The translations under genes were made by a program, and so were the position numbers. The notes beneath the pieces are model-generated. The model was not told where the DNA came from. It searched no databases and was given only the letters and a program-made list of their open reading frames with translations. 21,406 nucleotides of DNA from Caldifarciminota bacterium UBA2202 (lineage in GTDB: Bacteria; Hydrothermota; 32-111): contig DCUY01000043.1 of the NCBI GenBank assembly GCA_002327905.1, positions 1-21,406 on the forward strand, given 5' to 3'. Positions 1-8,176 of this stretch are shown in pieces; the first letter of the stretch is position 1; each line of letters starts with the position of its first letter.

Positions 1-11
1 ATTTAATAATT

Positions 12-389
12 ATGAATAAAAAAATTCTTAATACATTTAAGTCGTATGAAAAAAACAGCTACAGTCCTTATTCAAAATATAAAGTTGTAGCTATGCTCTT
101 TGCAGAGAGCGGAAATGTATATATGGGAGTAAATGTGGAAAACGCATCATACTCCCTGACAATGTGCGCAGAGAGAAGCGCTCTATTCTGCGCAGTATCA
201 AATAAAGAGAGGCGCTTTGAAAAGATAATCATTTTTGCAAGAGGCAAAAACCTTCCTTATCCCTGCGGAGCATGTCTTCAGGTATTAAGCGAATTTGCAG
301 GAGAGGATTTCAGAATAATAGTGTCGAACGGGGTCAAGGAAGAGGAAAAAAGACTATCTGAATATCTTCCAAACAGGTTTGTTTTATGA
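12..389 (+). CDS. cdd: Cytidine deaminase (zinc-dependent, homotetrameric type)
   Basis: Hydrolytic deamination of cytidine and deoxycytidine to uridine and deoxyuridine in the cytoplasm, the entry step of pyrimidine salvage. The 125-residue length fits the small tetrameric class. The substrate-binding NVENASY motif is at residues 41-47. The zinc/catalytic MCAERSA motif gives Cys52 as zinc ligand and Glu54 as proton shuttle, and the second motif PCGACLQ supplies Cys85 and Cys88. This three-cysteine zinc site is that of the tetrameric enzymes rather than the His-containing dimeric E. coli type. The ATG at 12 fits the family N-terminus. Only 11 bases lie upstream in the window and they contain no Shine-Dalgarno sequence, so its promoter and any upstream partner cannot be seen. 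The next gene overlaps by 4 bases (ATGA). pdp and deoC further down the same run would take its product onward. Confidence 0.97.
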   Translation: MNKKILNTFKSYEKNSYSPYSKYKVVAMLFAESGNVYMGVNVENASYSLTMCAERSALFCAVSNKERRFEKIIIFARGKNLPYPCGACLQVLSEFAGEDFRIIVSNGVKEEEKRLSEYLPNRFVL

Positions 390-1483
390 AGAATCTGAAA
401 ATATTGGTTTTTCTTTCTCTTATCATATTCTCATGCTCGAAAAATTCTCTTACCGAAATTGACATCCAAAGCAAAAAGACTCTTGATTACGAAACTTTGA
501 AGAGCATCTTTGACAGATCCTATGATTTCAGCATATCTGCGAAGAAGAACTCATTGACATTTAAAGAGAGCGGTTTTCGAGATGTCTCCGGAAATATATC
601 AGTTGATGGATACATGGATATTTCCGGAGAGGCAAGGCTTGTTTATGACCACATTTTCGATAATGAAACATGGTATGCGAAAGATGGCTTAAAAAAAGAA
701 TACTATAACCAGCCGATTGACCCGCTGATGATAATAGAGAACAGCATAATAGGAGAGCCTGTTCTGAGGGAATTCAACAGGGGAAAATACATTTTTGACG
801 CAGAGATAAATGTGGCAGTGATTGACCCGCTAAACTATTCGGCTAAAGGAACTATTGAAACCGATGAAAGACTGAGCTATGTCATTATAAAGACGGAGAA
901 TGAGAATTTAAAATATATAATAGAATTGAGGCAGAAAAAACATAATCCGATTAAAATTCCGAGAGAAGTAAAATTGACATGCACTGTCTTTGGAGGAAAA
1001 CCCGAAATAAAGCAATTGGAAGAAAGACTGAACGAAAGCAATATAGGAATTGTAAAAAACGGAATAGCCTCTTTTTATGTGAAGGAATACAATGTATTAA
1101 AAAGACTTCTTGAAGAGGATTCTCTAAGTTTTTACTCGTATGAATACACAGACCCTTCATCCGAGGGCGGGGATATAGCATATATTCAGGGAGATGTGAG
1201 AAACTCTGTACGCATAACAGGGAAGATAGCATCTGTGTGCATGAAAGAGACGGAGATTGTGTCAAAGGGCAAAAAATTCGAAATAGAATTTCTAAATGTT
1301 GATATAAATGACGATTCCAAAATTGTATTGCGGGCAGGAGATATAGCATTCACTGCAATCTATGAGAGAGAGACAAAAAAACTGCGCTTGAACGGACTCT
1401 CTGAAACTGAAGCCCTATTAATCATTTCTGTAAATGATTTCCCATATAAGGAAAAATCTGTTATTTTAAATAAGGAGGAATGA
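386..1483 (+). CDS. Predicted outer-membrane or periplasmic lipoprotein of unknown function
   Basis: 365 residues. The N-terminus has a short basic region, a hydrophobic core and a lipobox-like IFSC at residues 14-17, so Cys17 is the likely lipidated residue; Phe at -2 is a little unusual. I do not recognise a named family. The first half (about 30-190) has the alternating strand pattern of LolA/LppX-type proteins that hold lipids: short amphipathic strands, a WYAKDG turn near residue 98, and a segment around 112-125 (DPLMIIENSIIGEP) like the helix those proteins place against the sheet. That resemblance is only by eye. The second half is again mostly short strands with a charged helical stretch near 205-220. 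It starts inside the cdd stop codon (4-base overlap) with only a weak upstream ribosome site, and ends in TGATG shared with the next gene. The coding call is firm from position and signal peptide; the function is open. Confidence 0.85.
   Translation: MKNLKILVFLSLIIFSCSKNSLTEIDIQSKKTLDYETLKSIFDRSYDFSISAKKNSLTFKESGFRDVSGNISVDGYMDISGEARLVYDHIFDNETWYAKDGLKKEYYNQPIDPLMIIENSIIGEPVLREFNRGKYIFDAEINVAVIDPLNYSAKGTIETDERLSYVIIKTENENLKYIIELRQKKHNPIKIPREVKLTCTVFGGKPEIKQLEERLNESNIGIVKNGIASFYVKEYNVLKRLLEEDSLSFYSYEYTDPSSEGGDIAYIQGDVRNSVRITGKIASVCMKETEIVSKGKKFEIEFLNVDINDDSKIVLRAGDIAFTAIYERETKKLRLNGLSETEALLIISVNDFPYKEKSVILNKEE
1472..1478 (+). promoter_or_regulatory. Ribosome binding site of the small Trm112-family gene
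   Basis: AAGGAGG lies four bases before the ATG at 1483, inside the last codons of the lipoprotein gene. It is a near-perfect Shine-Dalgarno match and supports translation of a gene that length filters would discard. Confidence 0.85.
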
Positions 1484-1656
1484 TGCTTGATAAGAGACTG
1501 CTGGACATACTCGCTTGTCCGAAATGCAAAGGAGATCTGGAATACGATGCGGACAAGGATATTTTGATATGCAGAAAGGATAAAATTTATTTTGAGGTTA
1601 AAAACAATATTCCGATACTTCTATTGGAGAAATCAAAAAAAATCAATGAAGCATAG
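1483..1656 (+). CDS. Small zinc-binding Trm112/YcaR-family protein
   Basis: 57 residues. It begins MLDKRLLDILACPKCKGDL, the characteristic opening of the Trm112/YcaR (UPF0434) family, with Cys12 and Cys15 in a CPxC knuckle, a third cysteine at 29 (LICRKDK) and the conserved Pro44 in NNIPILL. As in E. coli YcaR, the place where other members have a fourth cysteine carries Asp (RKDK), so any zinc site would have three Cys. In eukaryotes and archaea Trm112 activates several methyltransferases; the bacterial short form is thought to be a similar adaptor or chaperone, but its partners are less clear and no methyltransferase is adjacent here. It has its own AAGGAGG ribosome site, shares one base with the preceding stop codon and overlaps the following gene by 11 bases. 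Family assignment is confident, role is not. Confidence 0.9.
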   Translation: MLDKRLLDILACPKCKGDLEYDADKDILICRKDKIYFEVKNNIPILLLEKSKKINEA

Positions 1657-4600
1657 AATTCTGTTTTTCACGATTTTTATATTTTGCACATTAGTGAATG
1701 CTGATGAAAATGTAATAGCCACAAAAAACGGCGTCAGTTTCAATTATATTCCGGATTTTTCAAACGGGATTTCATCTGACTGCGACTTGGAAGATGGCCT
1801 GCCGGTAAAGACTCTTTATATAAATGTGCCCGAGGGGGAGGTCAGGCTTCATGTGGGAGATTCCGAGTGGATTCAGTATGACAATGAGTATAAAGGAAAG
1901 ACAATTGAAAAATTGTATGAGAGCAGTTTTGAATATGCCGCCAGACAGAGAGTTCTGAAAATAAGGATATTCCCGTTTAAAAGGCAATCCGGAAAAATAT
2001 TTGTTTTGAAAAAGATATCAATAAATGTTGAATTCCAAAACGCTCTGTATCTCTCAAAAAAATATAATCCTATTTCTTTGACAAGCATCAATAATGGCTT
2101 TGAATCACCGCTAAAATCACAGATTGCAGTTGAGGATATACCGTTCAAGTCATATCTCGAAATCAAAGTGAAGGAGAATGGGATTTACAGGATTGAGTAT
2201 CAGGATATTGTCGATGCAGGAATTGATCCGAAGAATATTTCATTAAGGAATTTCGGACTCTATTCTAACAGCGGCGTAAATCTTCCTGTGGATACGGTAG
2301 AATTCATGAAGTATCTGACTCCTGAGAAGACGCCTTACATTGTGCGCGGAAACAATGATGATTTGTTTGAAAAAGGAGAGTATATTCTGTTCTTTGGCGA
2401 ATCTCCATACGGCGATTCAATCAATTTCTATGGAAATTATGATCTGTATAACAATCCTTTCAGCGACTATAAGCATTATATGCTTGTCTTTAATGATAAA
2501 ACTCCATTGAGGGCGCAAAATCTTGTCTTCTCATTTGAAACGGATACTGAAGCGCTCTATAGTGAGTGTGTTATGCATTTTGATTCAATAAATCCGCTTC
2601 TATCAGGATACGGCTGGACATGGAAAAAATTCAATATGATGAAGGATTCCGGAGATGCGGTTTATGAATTTTCATTTGAATCAAAGGGTATACTGGATTC
2701 TGCCGGAGAAATGCGCCTGTCATTCTTTTATCAGACAGATGTAAATGACACTTATGAAATGGAATTGTACTTAAATGAGAAATATATAGGAACAATGGCG
2801 AATAGAGGAGCTTTTAATTATATTCCCAAAGCATTCTCATTTTCAGTATCAAATCTGTCATTTAGCAATACCGTAAGGCTTGTGGGAAAAAATACTGACA
2901 ATAAAAACAAGGTGTTTTATCTGTCAGAATGCAGAACAAAATACAAGGCGGACAAAAACAATCCTGATGACATTATTATAAAAAAGAGAGATTCAAGGTA
3001 TTTAAGCATTGAGCCGGAAAAGGAGCTTTACGCATTTATAAAGAGCAATTCTGTTTACTGTATCGGTGAAATAGAAAAGGGAAAAGCTGTCTCATTGGAC
3101 CTGCTCACAGGAGAGAAGGCGTTTCTGACTGACAGAGTAAAAGAGCCGGAGAGCATTAAATGGTCTGACAATAATGTTTTATACAATGAATATGAAGGGT
3201 GCGACATACTTGTAATAACAGGCAACGGATATAAAACGACTCTTATTCCTTATATCCAGTACAGAAAGAGTCAGGGGCTTAAAGTCAAAGTTGTTGAAAT
3301 AGGCGAAATAGCTGATGCCTTCGCATTCGGAATTGAATCTCCTGCGGCAATAAAGGCATATATACATTATGCCTTCAATAACTGGCAGAATTTCCCGAAG
3401 TATCTTTTACTCCTCGGCTCAGGTTCGTATGACTATAAAAACAGGCAGAATATATATGAAGACAGAAATGTGGTTCCTCTGTATGAGACAGGATACGGAG
3501 TGTTTGAACAGGCTCTTTTAAGCGCATCAAGATCTCAGTGTGTTGACAGATGGTATACTCTTATCTCAGGGGATGACCAGTATATGGATATTATTCCGGG
3601 AAGAATAACTGTTCTTGACAAGAATGAAGCGCATCTGGCAATGATGAAAATTATAGATTGTGAAACGAAGATGCCTGCTCGAATTAAAAATAAAGTAATG
3701 GTTATTTCAGATGATGAATACAGCTCCCGAGCGGAATCATATTATCATGACATAGGATTCATGTATGACTCTGAAAATCTTGCAGGTCTTCTGGGCATAT
3801 ATTTTGGAGTTAACAAACTCTATTTGACCGATTATATGGGGAGTCTTCAGACATCTGAACACTGGGATGCAAACCCGGGATTTAAGAGGGATGTGCGGTA
3901 TGCATTCAGAGATATTCTCAATAAAGGAGTCGCCTTCGGATTCTTTTACGGACACGGTTCATACTATACTTTGACTCATGAACACATTCTTCTATATCCT
4001 GATGACATTGACCTTTTCACAAATTTGTACAAGTATCCTGTTTTTTTATTCGGCACTTGTCAGGCAGGGCAGTTTGATAATGACTTCGGCTCTATTGCGG
4101 CAGAGTTCCAAAAACTCCCATACTCCGGATTTTCAGCATCAATAGCTTCAACAAGGGCGATAGGAAGTGATGAGAGCATCAACATTCTTCACAATTTTTT
4201 CGCAACAGATTTGATTTCTGGGGGGTTTGCTACTATAGGAGAGTACTATCTTTCAATGATAAATACGCACTCATACACTTCAACAAGCCACGTGCTCTTC
4301 GGGGACCCTTCAATGAGGATAAAAAAATATAAATATGACATTTCAATCCTGTCCGAAGATACTATCTCTCTTGGTTCATTCAATGAATTCTCTTATTCCA
4401 CTTCAAAAGATTCTGAAGGCGAGATAATCTTTGACATATATCAGCCTTTCTATACCGACTCGCATGATTATTGGCACATTCTTCCATATTCTTACATTTA
4501 CTATTCTAAATCTGACGGAATTATGAACAGAGTATCTCTTTCTGAGAGCGCAGGCAGTTTCACTTCATTTCTTCCTGATTCTTTTGCAGAAAAAAAATAC

Positions 4601-5320
4601 TTGAATAAGATGCTTATATCGGGGGTATATGAAGACGACTCACTGATTCATCTTGGAGTGAGAAAACCGATTTTAAGTTATGCGAAAGAATCCGTGAACA
4701 GTTCGGGTGAAATAAAATTCTTCATGAATAATATTGAATTGAAGGATTCTGCTACCTTGAAAACAGATTATGAGATAGAGGTGAGATTTTATTCAGAAAC
4801 AGGCGTCTATCTTGGGAATGTCTCACAGTATCAGCCGTCTGTAACAGTGAGGGGGGATGCGGATTTGACATTTGATGACAGAACATTTGAAAGCAAAGAA
4901 GATTATTTTGCAAATTTATACGATATATCCTCTCTTCAAAAGAGAGACACAATAAATGCAGTAATATTTGACGGAAAACTCAATCAGAATAAAAAGACTC
5001 TGATAGTCAAGCATAATACTAAATTGAAGACTGAGGCGGAGTTTACTCTCTATCCGAATCCTTTCACAGAATATTTCTTTGTCACATTCAATTCTGCCAA
5101 TTCAGGATTATTGCGGTGGAAAATGATTGATGAAAAAGGATTCACAGTCTCATCCGGCGAAGAGCCTTTTATTGGCGGATTCAATTCCGTAAAAATAATA
5201 CCTGCCGGACAGCTTATGAATATTGATATTATGAAAGGGATATATTATTTCACGGCGGATTTCATATATTATGGCAAAAACGAACCTGCAAGAGAGAAGA
5301 GAAAGGTGGTGAAAAAATGA
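1646..5320 (+). CDS. Exported C25 (gingipain/PorU-like) cysteine peptidase-domain protein with C-terminal sorting-like segment
   Basis: 1224 residues from the ATG at 1646. That start gives a clean signal peptide (basic MKHR, then a hydrophobic stretch ending near VNA/DE at residue 20); an upstream TTG at 1592 would put 18 extra residues before it. A PorU-like N-terminal unit at about 167-215 (KVKENGIYRIEY, then LYSNSG) precedes the C25 domain at about 520-893. The C25 domain shows a YLLLLGSGSYD strand, His770 in FYGHGSYY, Cys805 in FGTCQAGQFD, and closes with LFGDPSM. The His-Cys spacing of 35 matches the caspase-like dyad of gingipains, so activity is plausible. After Ig-like strands, a type IX-like C-terminal segment starts with YPNPF at 1136-1140 and ends in basic KRKVVKK. 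In Bacteroidota PorU removes such sorting domains from secreted proteins; this gene could be a PorU relative or a secreted peptidase. No por genes are in the window. It overlaps the next gene by 4 bases. Confidence 0.93.
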   Translation: MKHRILFFTIFIFCTLVNADENVIATKNGVSFNYIPDFSNGISSDCDLEDGLPVKTLYINVPEGEVRLHVGDSEWIQYDNEYKGKTIEKLYESSFEYAARQRVLKIRIFPFKRQSGKIFVLKKISINVEFQNALYLSKKYNPISLTSINNGFESPLKSQIAVEDIPFKSYLEIKVKENGIYRIEYQDIVDAGIDPKNISLRNFGLYSNSGVNLPVDTVEFMKYLTPEKTPYIVRGNNDDLFEKGEYILFFGESPYGDSINFYGNYDLYNNPFSDYKHYMLVFNDKTPLRAQNLVFSFETDTEALYSECVMHFDSINPLLSGYGWTWKKFNMMKDSGDAVYEFSFESKGILDSAGEMRLSFFYQTDVNDTYEMELYLNEKYIGTMANRGAFNYIPKAFSFSVSNLSFSNTVRLVGKNTDNKNKVFYLSECRTKYKADKNNPDDIIIKKRDSRYLSIEPEKELYAFIKSNSVYCIGEIEKGKAVSLDLLTGEKAFLTDRVKEPESIKWSDNNVLYNEYEGCDILVITGNGYKTTLIPYIQYRKSQGLKVKVVEIGEIADAFAFGIESPAAIKAYIHYAFNNWQNFPKYLLLLGSGSYDYKNRQNIYEDRNVVPLYETGYGVFEQALLSASRSQCVDRWYTLISGDDQYMDIIPGRITVLDKNEAHLAMMKIIDCETKMPARIKNKVMVISDDEYSSRAESYYHDIGFMYDSENLAGLLGIYFGVNKLYLTDYMGSLQTSEHWDANPGFKRDVRYAFRDILNKGVAFGFFYGHGSYYTLTHEHILLYPDDIDLFTNLYKYPVFLFGTCQAGQFDNDFGSIAAEFQKLPYSGFSASIASTRAIGSDESINILHNFFATDLISGGFATIGEYYLSMINTHSYTSTSHVLFGDPSMRIKKYKYDISILSEDTISLGSFNEFSYSTSKDSEGEIIFDIYQPFYTDSHDYWHILPYSYIYYSKSDGIMNRVSLSESAGSFTSFLPDSFAEKKYLNKMLISGVYEDDSLIHLGVRKPILSYAKESVNSSGEIKFFMNNIELKDSATLKTDYEIEVRFYSETGVYLGNVSQYQPSVTVRGDADLTFDDRTFESKEDYFANLYDISSLQKRDTINAVIFDGKLNQNKKTLIVKHNTKLKTEAEFTLYPNPFTEYFFVTFNSANSGLLRWKMIDEKGFTVSSGEEPFIGGFNSVKIIPAGQLMNIDIMKGIYYFTADFIYYGKNEPAREKRKVVKK

Positions 5321-6621
5321 GGCGATTAATATTGGTTTTCTTATCTGTCTGGACGGTTTTTTTATATGCAGAGACGAGTGTCATGGATATTTTCATAGGA
5401 ACAGACAAGGTGGGATGGTATGAAATGAAGACAATTAAAAAGGATTCATTTATAGAGATAACGGAAAACTCGAAAATGTCTCTCACAGTATACGGGAATA
5501 CAATGAATGTTTCTGCGCACTCTTTCTCTCTTTATGATAAGGATTGGAACATGATCAAGTTCCTGTCCGGAGTAGAGAGCGAGCAGTTATCGTTTTTTGC
5601 AAACGGATTCATAAAAGACGGAAAACTGATAGTCAAATCAGACATTGCACAGGGATACAATGAAGATGTCTTCGATATAAAAGACAAAGTTCTTCTCTTC
5701 AATATTGAATCCGCTTCAAAAGATTTTTTTAAGAAAGATATTTATCAGTATAATCCTTTGACGCGGAGACTGGAGAAAGTGAAGATAGAATCAAAAGAGA
5801 AACAGAAAATTAAAATAAAGGACAAAGAGTTTGATGCCGAACTTTATATATTTTCAAGCGAAAGCGGAAAATGGTCTGTCTTCTTCGATAAACAGGGCAG
5901 TATCTTAAAAAGCGTCTCTTCTGAAGGTATAACAATGGTAAAGACAGACTCTGTAAAGGATATCTCCGCTCCGATAGATATTCTGAACTGGTTCTTCATC
6001 TCTTCAGTCGGAAATTTCAAAGATATAGCCAAAGCAGACAATGCCAAATATATTATAGAAGGATTAAAAGAGGACACAATTTCAAATTACAGGCAGATTC
6101 AGAGAGGAGACACTATAGAGGTAAGAAGAGCTCCTGTCTTTGTTCCTGAGAAGCTTTCGGAAATGGACACATTCTACCTTAAGAGCGGAAGTCTTATAAA
6201 AACTGCAGTAAAAGAGATTGTGAAAAAGCAGGAGAAGGATTCTCTTAAAATCCTGCAGAACGCAATGAATTATGTGAATAAAAAACTCAAGAAAGGCATA
6301 TACTCGGGTCTTTTAACGAGCGAAGATATTATGAAAAACGGATACGGGGACTGCACGGAGCATGCTCAGGTATTTGCAACAATAGCGCGGGAATTGGGAT
6401 TTAATGCGGATATAGTCTCAGGAATCGTCCACTCAAAGGACGGATTTTATTATCATGCTTGGAACAGGGTCATTTATAAAAATAAAATTTATACGATTGA
6501 TGCTACATTCAATCAATTTGACGCGGATGTCTCTCACATTCAGCTTTCTGAAGGGTTCCCTCCGATGAAGGTTCTTATTGCAAGCCTCTCTGGAAAAGTC
6601 TCAGTAAGGAGGATTGAATGA
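5317..6621 (+). CDS. Exported transglutaminase-like (papain-fold) protein
   Basis: 434 residues. A signal peptide (MRRLILVFLSVWTVFLYA) ends near residue 18. About 300 residues of beta-rich sequence follow, opening with a strand pattern (IGTDKVGWYEM) common in the N-terminal region of exported bacterial transglutaminase-domain proteins. The transglutaminase core is at about 330-410 and has the full triad: Cys346 in GYGDCTEHA, His380 in YYHAWNRV and Asp395 in TIDATFNQF. Bacterial members of this fold are usually peptidases, amidases or cross-linking enzymes acting on extracytoplasmic proteins or the cell wall; nothing here fixes the substrate. The start codon overlaps the stop of the C25 gene (ATGA), and the next exported protein overlaps its own stop in the same way, so the three are almost certainly co-translated. 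Domain call is firm; substrate and direction of the reaction unknown. Confidence 0.9.
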   Translation: MRRLILVFLSVWTVFLYAETSVMDIFIGTDKVGWYEMKTIKKDSFIEITENSKMSLTVYGNTMNVSAHSFSLYDKDWNMIKFLSGVESEQLSFFANGFIKDGKLIVKSDIAQGYNEDVFDIKDKVLLFNIESASKDFFKKDIYQYNPLTRRLEKVKIESKEKQKIKIKDKEFDAELYIFSSESGKWSVFFDKQGSILKSVSSEGITMVKTDSVKDISAPIDILNWFFISSVGNFKDIAKADNAKYIIEGLKEDTISNYRQIQRGDTIEVRRAPVFVPEKLSEMDTFYLKSGSLIKTAVKEIVKKQEKDSLKILQNAMNYVNKKLKKGIYSGLLTSEDIMKNGYGDCTEHAQVFATIARELGFNADIVSGIVHSKDGFYYHAWNRVIYKNKIYTIDATFNQFDADVSHIQLSEGFPPMKVLIASLSGKVSVRRIE

Positions 6622-7523
6622 AGATTATCTCTGCGACTCTCCTGCTTTTATTCTCTTTCTGCATATTTGCAGATATTGATATCTACGGATTTTCGGATGA
6701 TACGAAGCATTTTGCATTTGCGTATGAGCCGAATGACCCTATGGCTTTAAGCGGCGGGCTGAAGATTCTCAGCATAGAGAAAAACACTCTTACTGCCGAC
6801 ACTCTGCTCAATGAGTTCAATGATTCATACACCGGACTTAAAGATGTATCAACTCTTTTTGAAACTCAATACTCTGAAATTCTCTCTTTTACGGGAAATA
6901 AAAATTATACTGAATACCCGGGTTCTGCTGAAAACGGGAGAATAACATTATTCGGACTTAAAACAAAGCAGATTTCATATTCAATAAGCAAATCACTCAA
7001 TGAATTCGGATTTTACTCATATTCTACAACATTGAGAATTGAAGATAAACCGCCTTTGATCTTCTCCTCGCGGATAACGGATGTTTATTCCGCATTTCTA
7101 ATTGATGATTCAATCTGCGTTGTAATCACAAAAGGCTTTATAGTGGGTTTTGAAGGATCGTTCACAGAGATGTTTGATTGTTTTTATATTCCTGCAAAGG
7201 CGGAGATTGCGGATGAAAACAAAAGAAAAAATGAAGAGATGCAGTTCAATATCGGAAAATTGAAAAAAGCATTTGAAGAATTCTATATTGAGAATGCAAA
7301 CAATTATCCAAACAGTATTGAGCTTTTCGGAAGAACAGGGATTGTAATAAGGAATCCGTTCAAAAAGACTAACGACGGTATTGCAATCACAGATAAACTG
7401 CCGAAGTTTGCATCAAAGTATGAGGGAACAATAATCGCATTGGTTGCTGAGGAGAGGAATTCTTACAAACTTTATTTCGGAAAGGAAAACGAATTTGAAG
7501 AAGCAAAGGAGGAAAAAAAATGA
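6618..7523 (+). CDS. Exported protein of unknown function with a pseudopilin-head-like C-terminal region
   Basis: 301 residues. A signal peptide (MKIISATLLLLFSFCIFA) is followed by DIDIYGFSDDTKHFAFAY, which resembles the opening of secreted DUF2259-type proteins (GFSxDGxYFAF); this is a weak match by eye. The middle is beta-rich. From about residue 198 a charged helix leads into KLKKAFEEFYIENANNYPNS and, after a gap, NPFKKTNDG. This is the pattern found after the N-terminal helix in GspG-type pseudopilins, where a helix with EEYYxENxxYP is followed by NPF. There is no prepilin leader, so if the likeness is real the head has been moved onto an exported protein. The last residues are highly charged (EEAKEEKK). 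It has a strong AAGGAGG ribosome site before 6618, and 4-base overlaps at both ends place it between the transglutaminase-like gene and deoC. Function not recognised. Confidence 0.8.
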   Translation: MKIISATLLLLFSFCIFADIDIYGFSDDTKHFAFAYEPNDPMALSGGLKILSIEKNTLTADTLLNEFNDSYTGLKDVSTLFETQYSEILSFTGNKNYTEYPGSAENGRITLFGLKTKQISYSISKSLNEFGFYSYSTTLRIEDKPPLIFSSRITDVYSAFLIDDSICVVITKGFIVGFEGSFTEMFDCFYIPAKAEIADENKRKNEEMQFNIGKLKKAFEEFYIENANNYPNSIELFGRTGIVIRNPFKKTNDGIAITDKLPKFASKYEGTIIALVAEERNSYKLYFGKENEFEEAKEEKK

Positions 7524-8176
7524 AAATAAACAGGTATATAGACCACACTCTGCTGAAAGCGGAGCAGACGGATTCTGACATCAGCCTTTTGTGCGGAGAG
7601 GCTGTGAAGTATGAATTTTATTCAGTTTGCGTCAATCCATGCTGGGTGTCTTCTGCAAAGAATTTTGTAAAACACAGCAATGTGAAGGTTGTGTCTGTCG
7701 TCGGATTCCCACTCGGAGCGAACAGAATGGAAGTGAAAATGCGAGAGGCAGTAATAGCTGTAGAAGACGGGGCGGATGAAATAGATATGGTTATGAACAT
7801 AGGAGAATTCAAGAGCGGCAATTACGAATCTGTTTTAAATGAAATAATCGGAGTCAGAGAGGCTGTCAGCGGCAAGATCCTCAAGGTGATAGTTGAGACA
7901 TCTCTTCTGACTGAAAACGAAAAAGCAAAAGCCCTTGAAATTGTCATCAAATCAAAGGCGGACTTTATAAAGACATCAACAGGATTTTCAACAGGAGGCG
8001 CTCTTGTCTCGGATATAGAGCTTTTTCACAGACTCTCTTCAGGCAAAGTGAAGATTAAGGCAAGCGGCAAAATAAGGGACTATAAAACCGCTGAAGCAAT
8101 GATAAAGGCAGGCGCTTCAAGGATAGGAACATCCTCTTCAATTTTAATAATGGCGCAGGCAGATGAATGCTCCTGA
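7520..8176 (+). CDS. deoC: Deoxyribose-phosphate aldolase
   Basis: Cleaves 2-deoxy-D-ribose-5-phosphate to glyceraldehyde-3-phosphate and acetaldehyde in the cytoplasm, the last step of deoxynucleoside breakdown. The 218-residue TIM barrel matches the usual short bacterial form. Family landmarks are the IDHTLLKAE opening, VVGFPLGA at 60-67, EIDMVMNIG at 87-95 with Asp89 as the conserved active-site acid, and KVIVETSLL. The Schiff-base Lys151 is in FIKTSTGFSTGGA and the second catalytic Lys180 is in KIKASGKIRD. The usual KASGG is KASGK here, a small departure next to the phosphate loop. Translation starts in the ATGA overlap with the previous gene, after AAAGGAGG, and its end overlaps pdp by 14 bases. 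Having pdp directly downstream and cdd at the head of the same run fits deoxypyrimidine catabolism; a phosphopentomutase would still be needed from elsewhere. Confidence 0.97.
   Translation: MKINRYIDHTLLKAEQTDSDISLLCGEAVKYEFYSVCVNPCWVSSAKNFVKHSNVKVVSVVGFPLGANRMEVKMREAVIAVEDGADEIDMVMNIGEFKSGNYESVLNEIIGVREAVSGKILKVIVETSLLTENEKAKALEIVIKSKADFIKTSTGFSTGGALVSDIELFHRLSSGKVKIKASGKIRDYKTAEAMIKAGASRIGTSSSILIMAQADECS

Noticed and set aside
951..1349. 132-codon open frame on the minus strand
   Set aside because: It is antisense to the lipoprotein gene, shows no recognisable motif, and sits inside a coupled + strand unit.
1592..1645. TTG start giving the C25 protein 18 more residues
   Set aside because: The extension lies within the Trm112-family gene, is charged and aromatic, and would bury the signal peptide that begins at the ATG at 1646.
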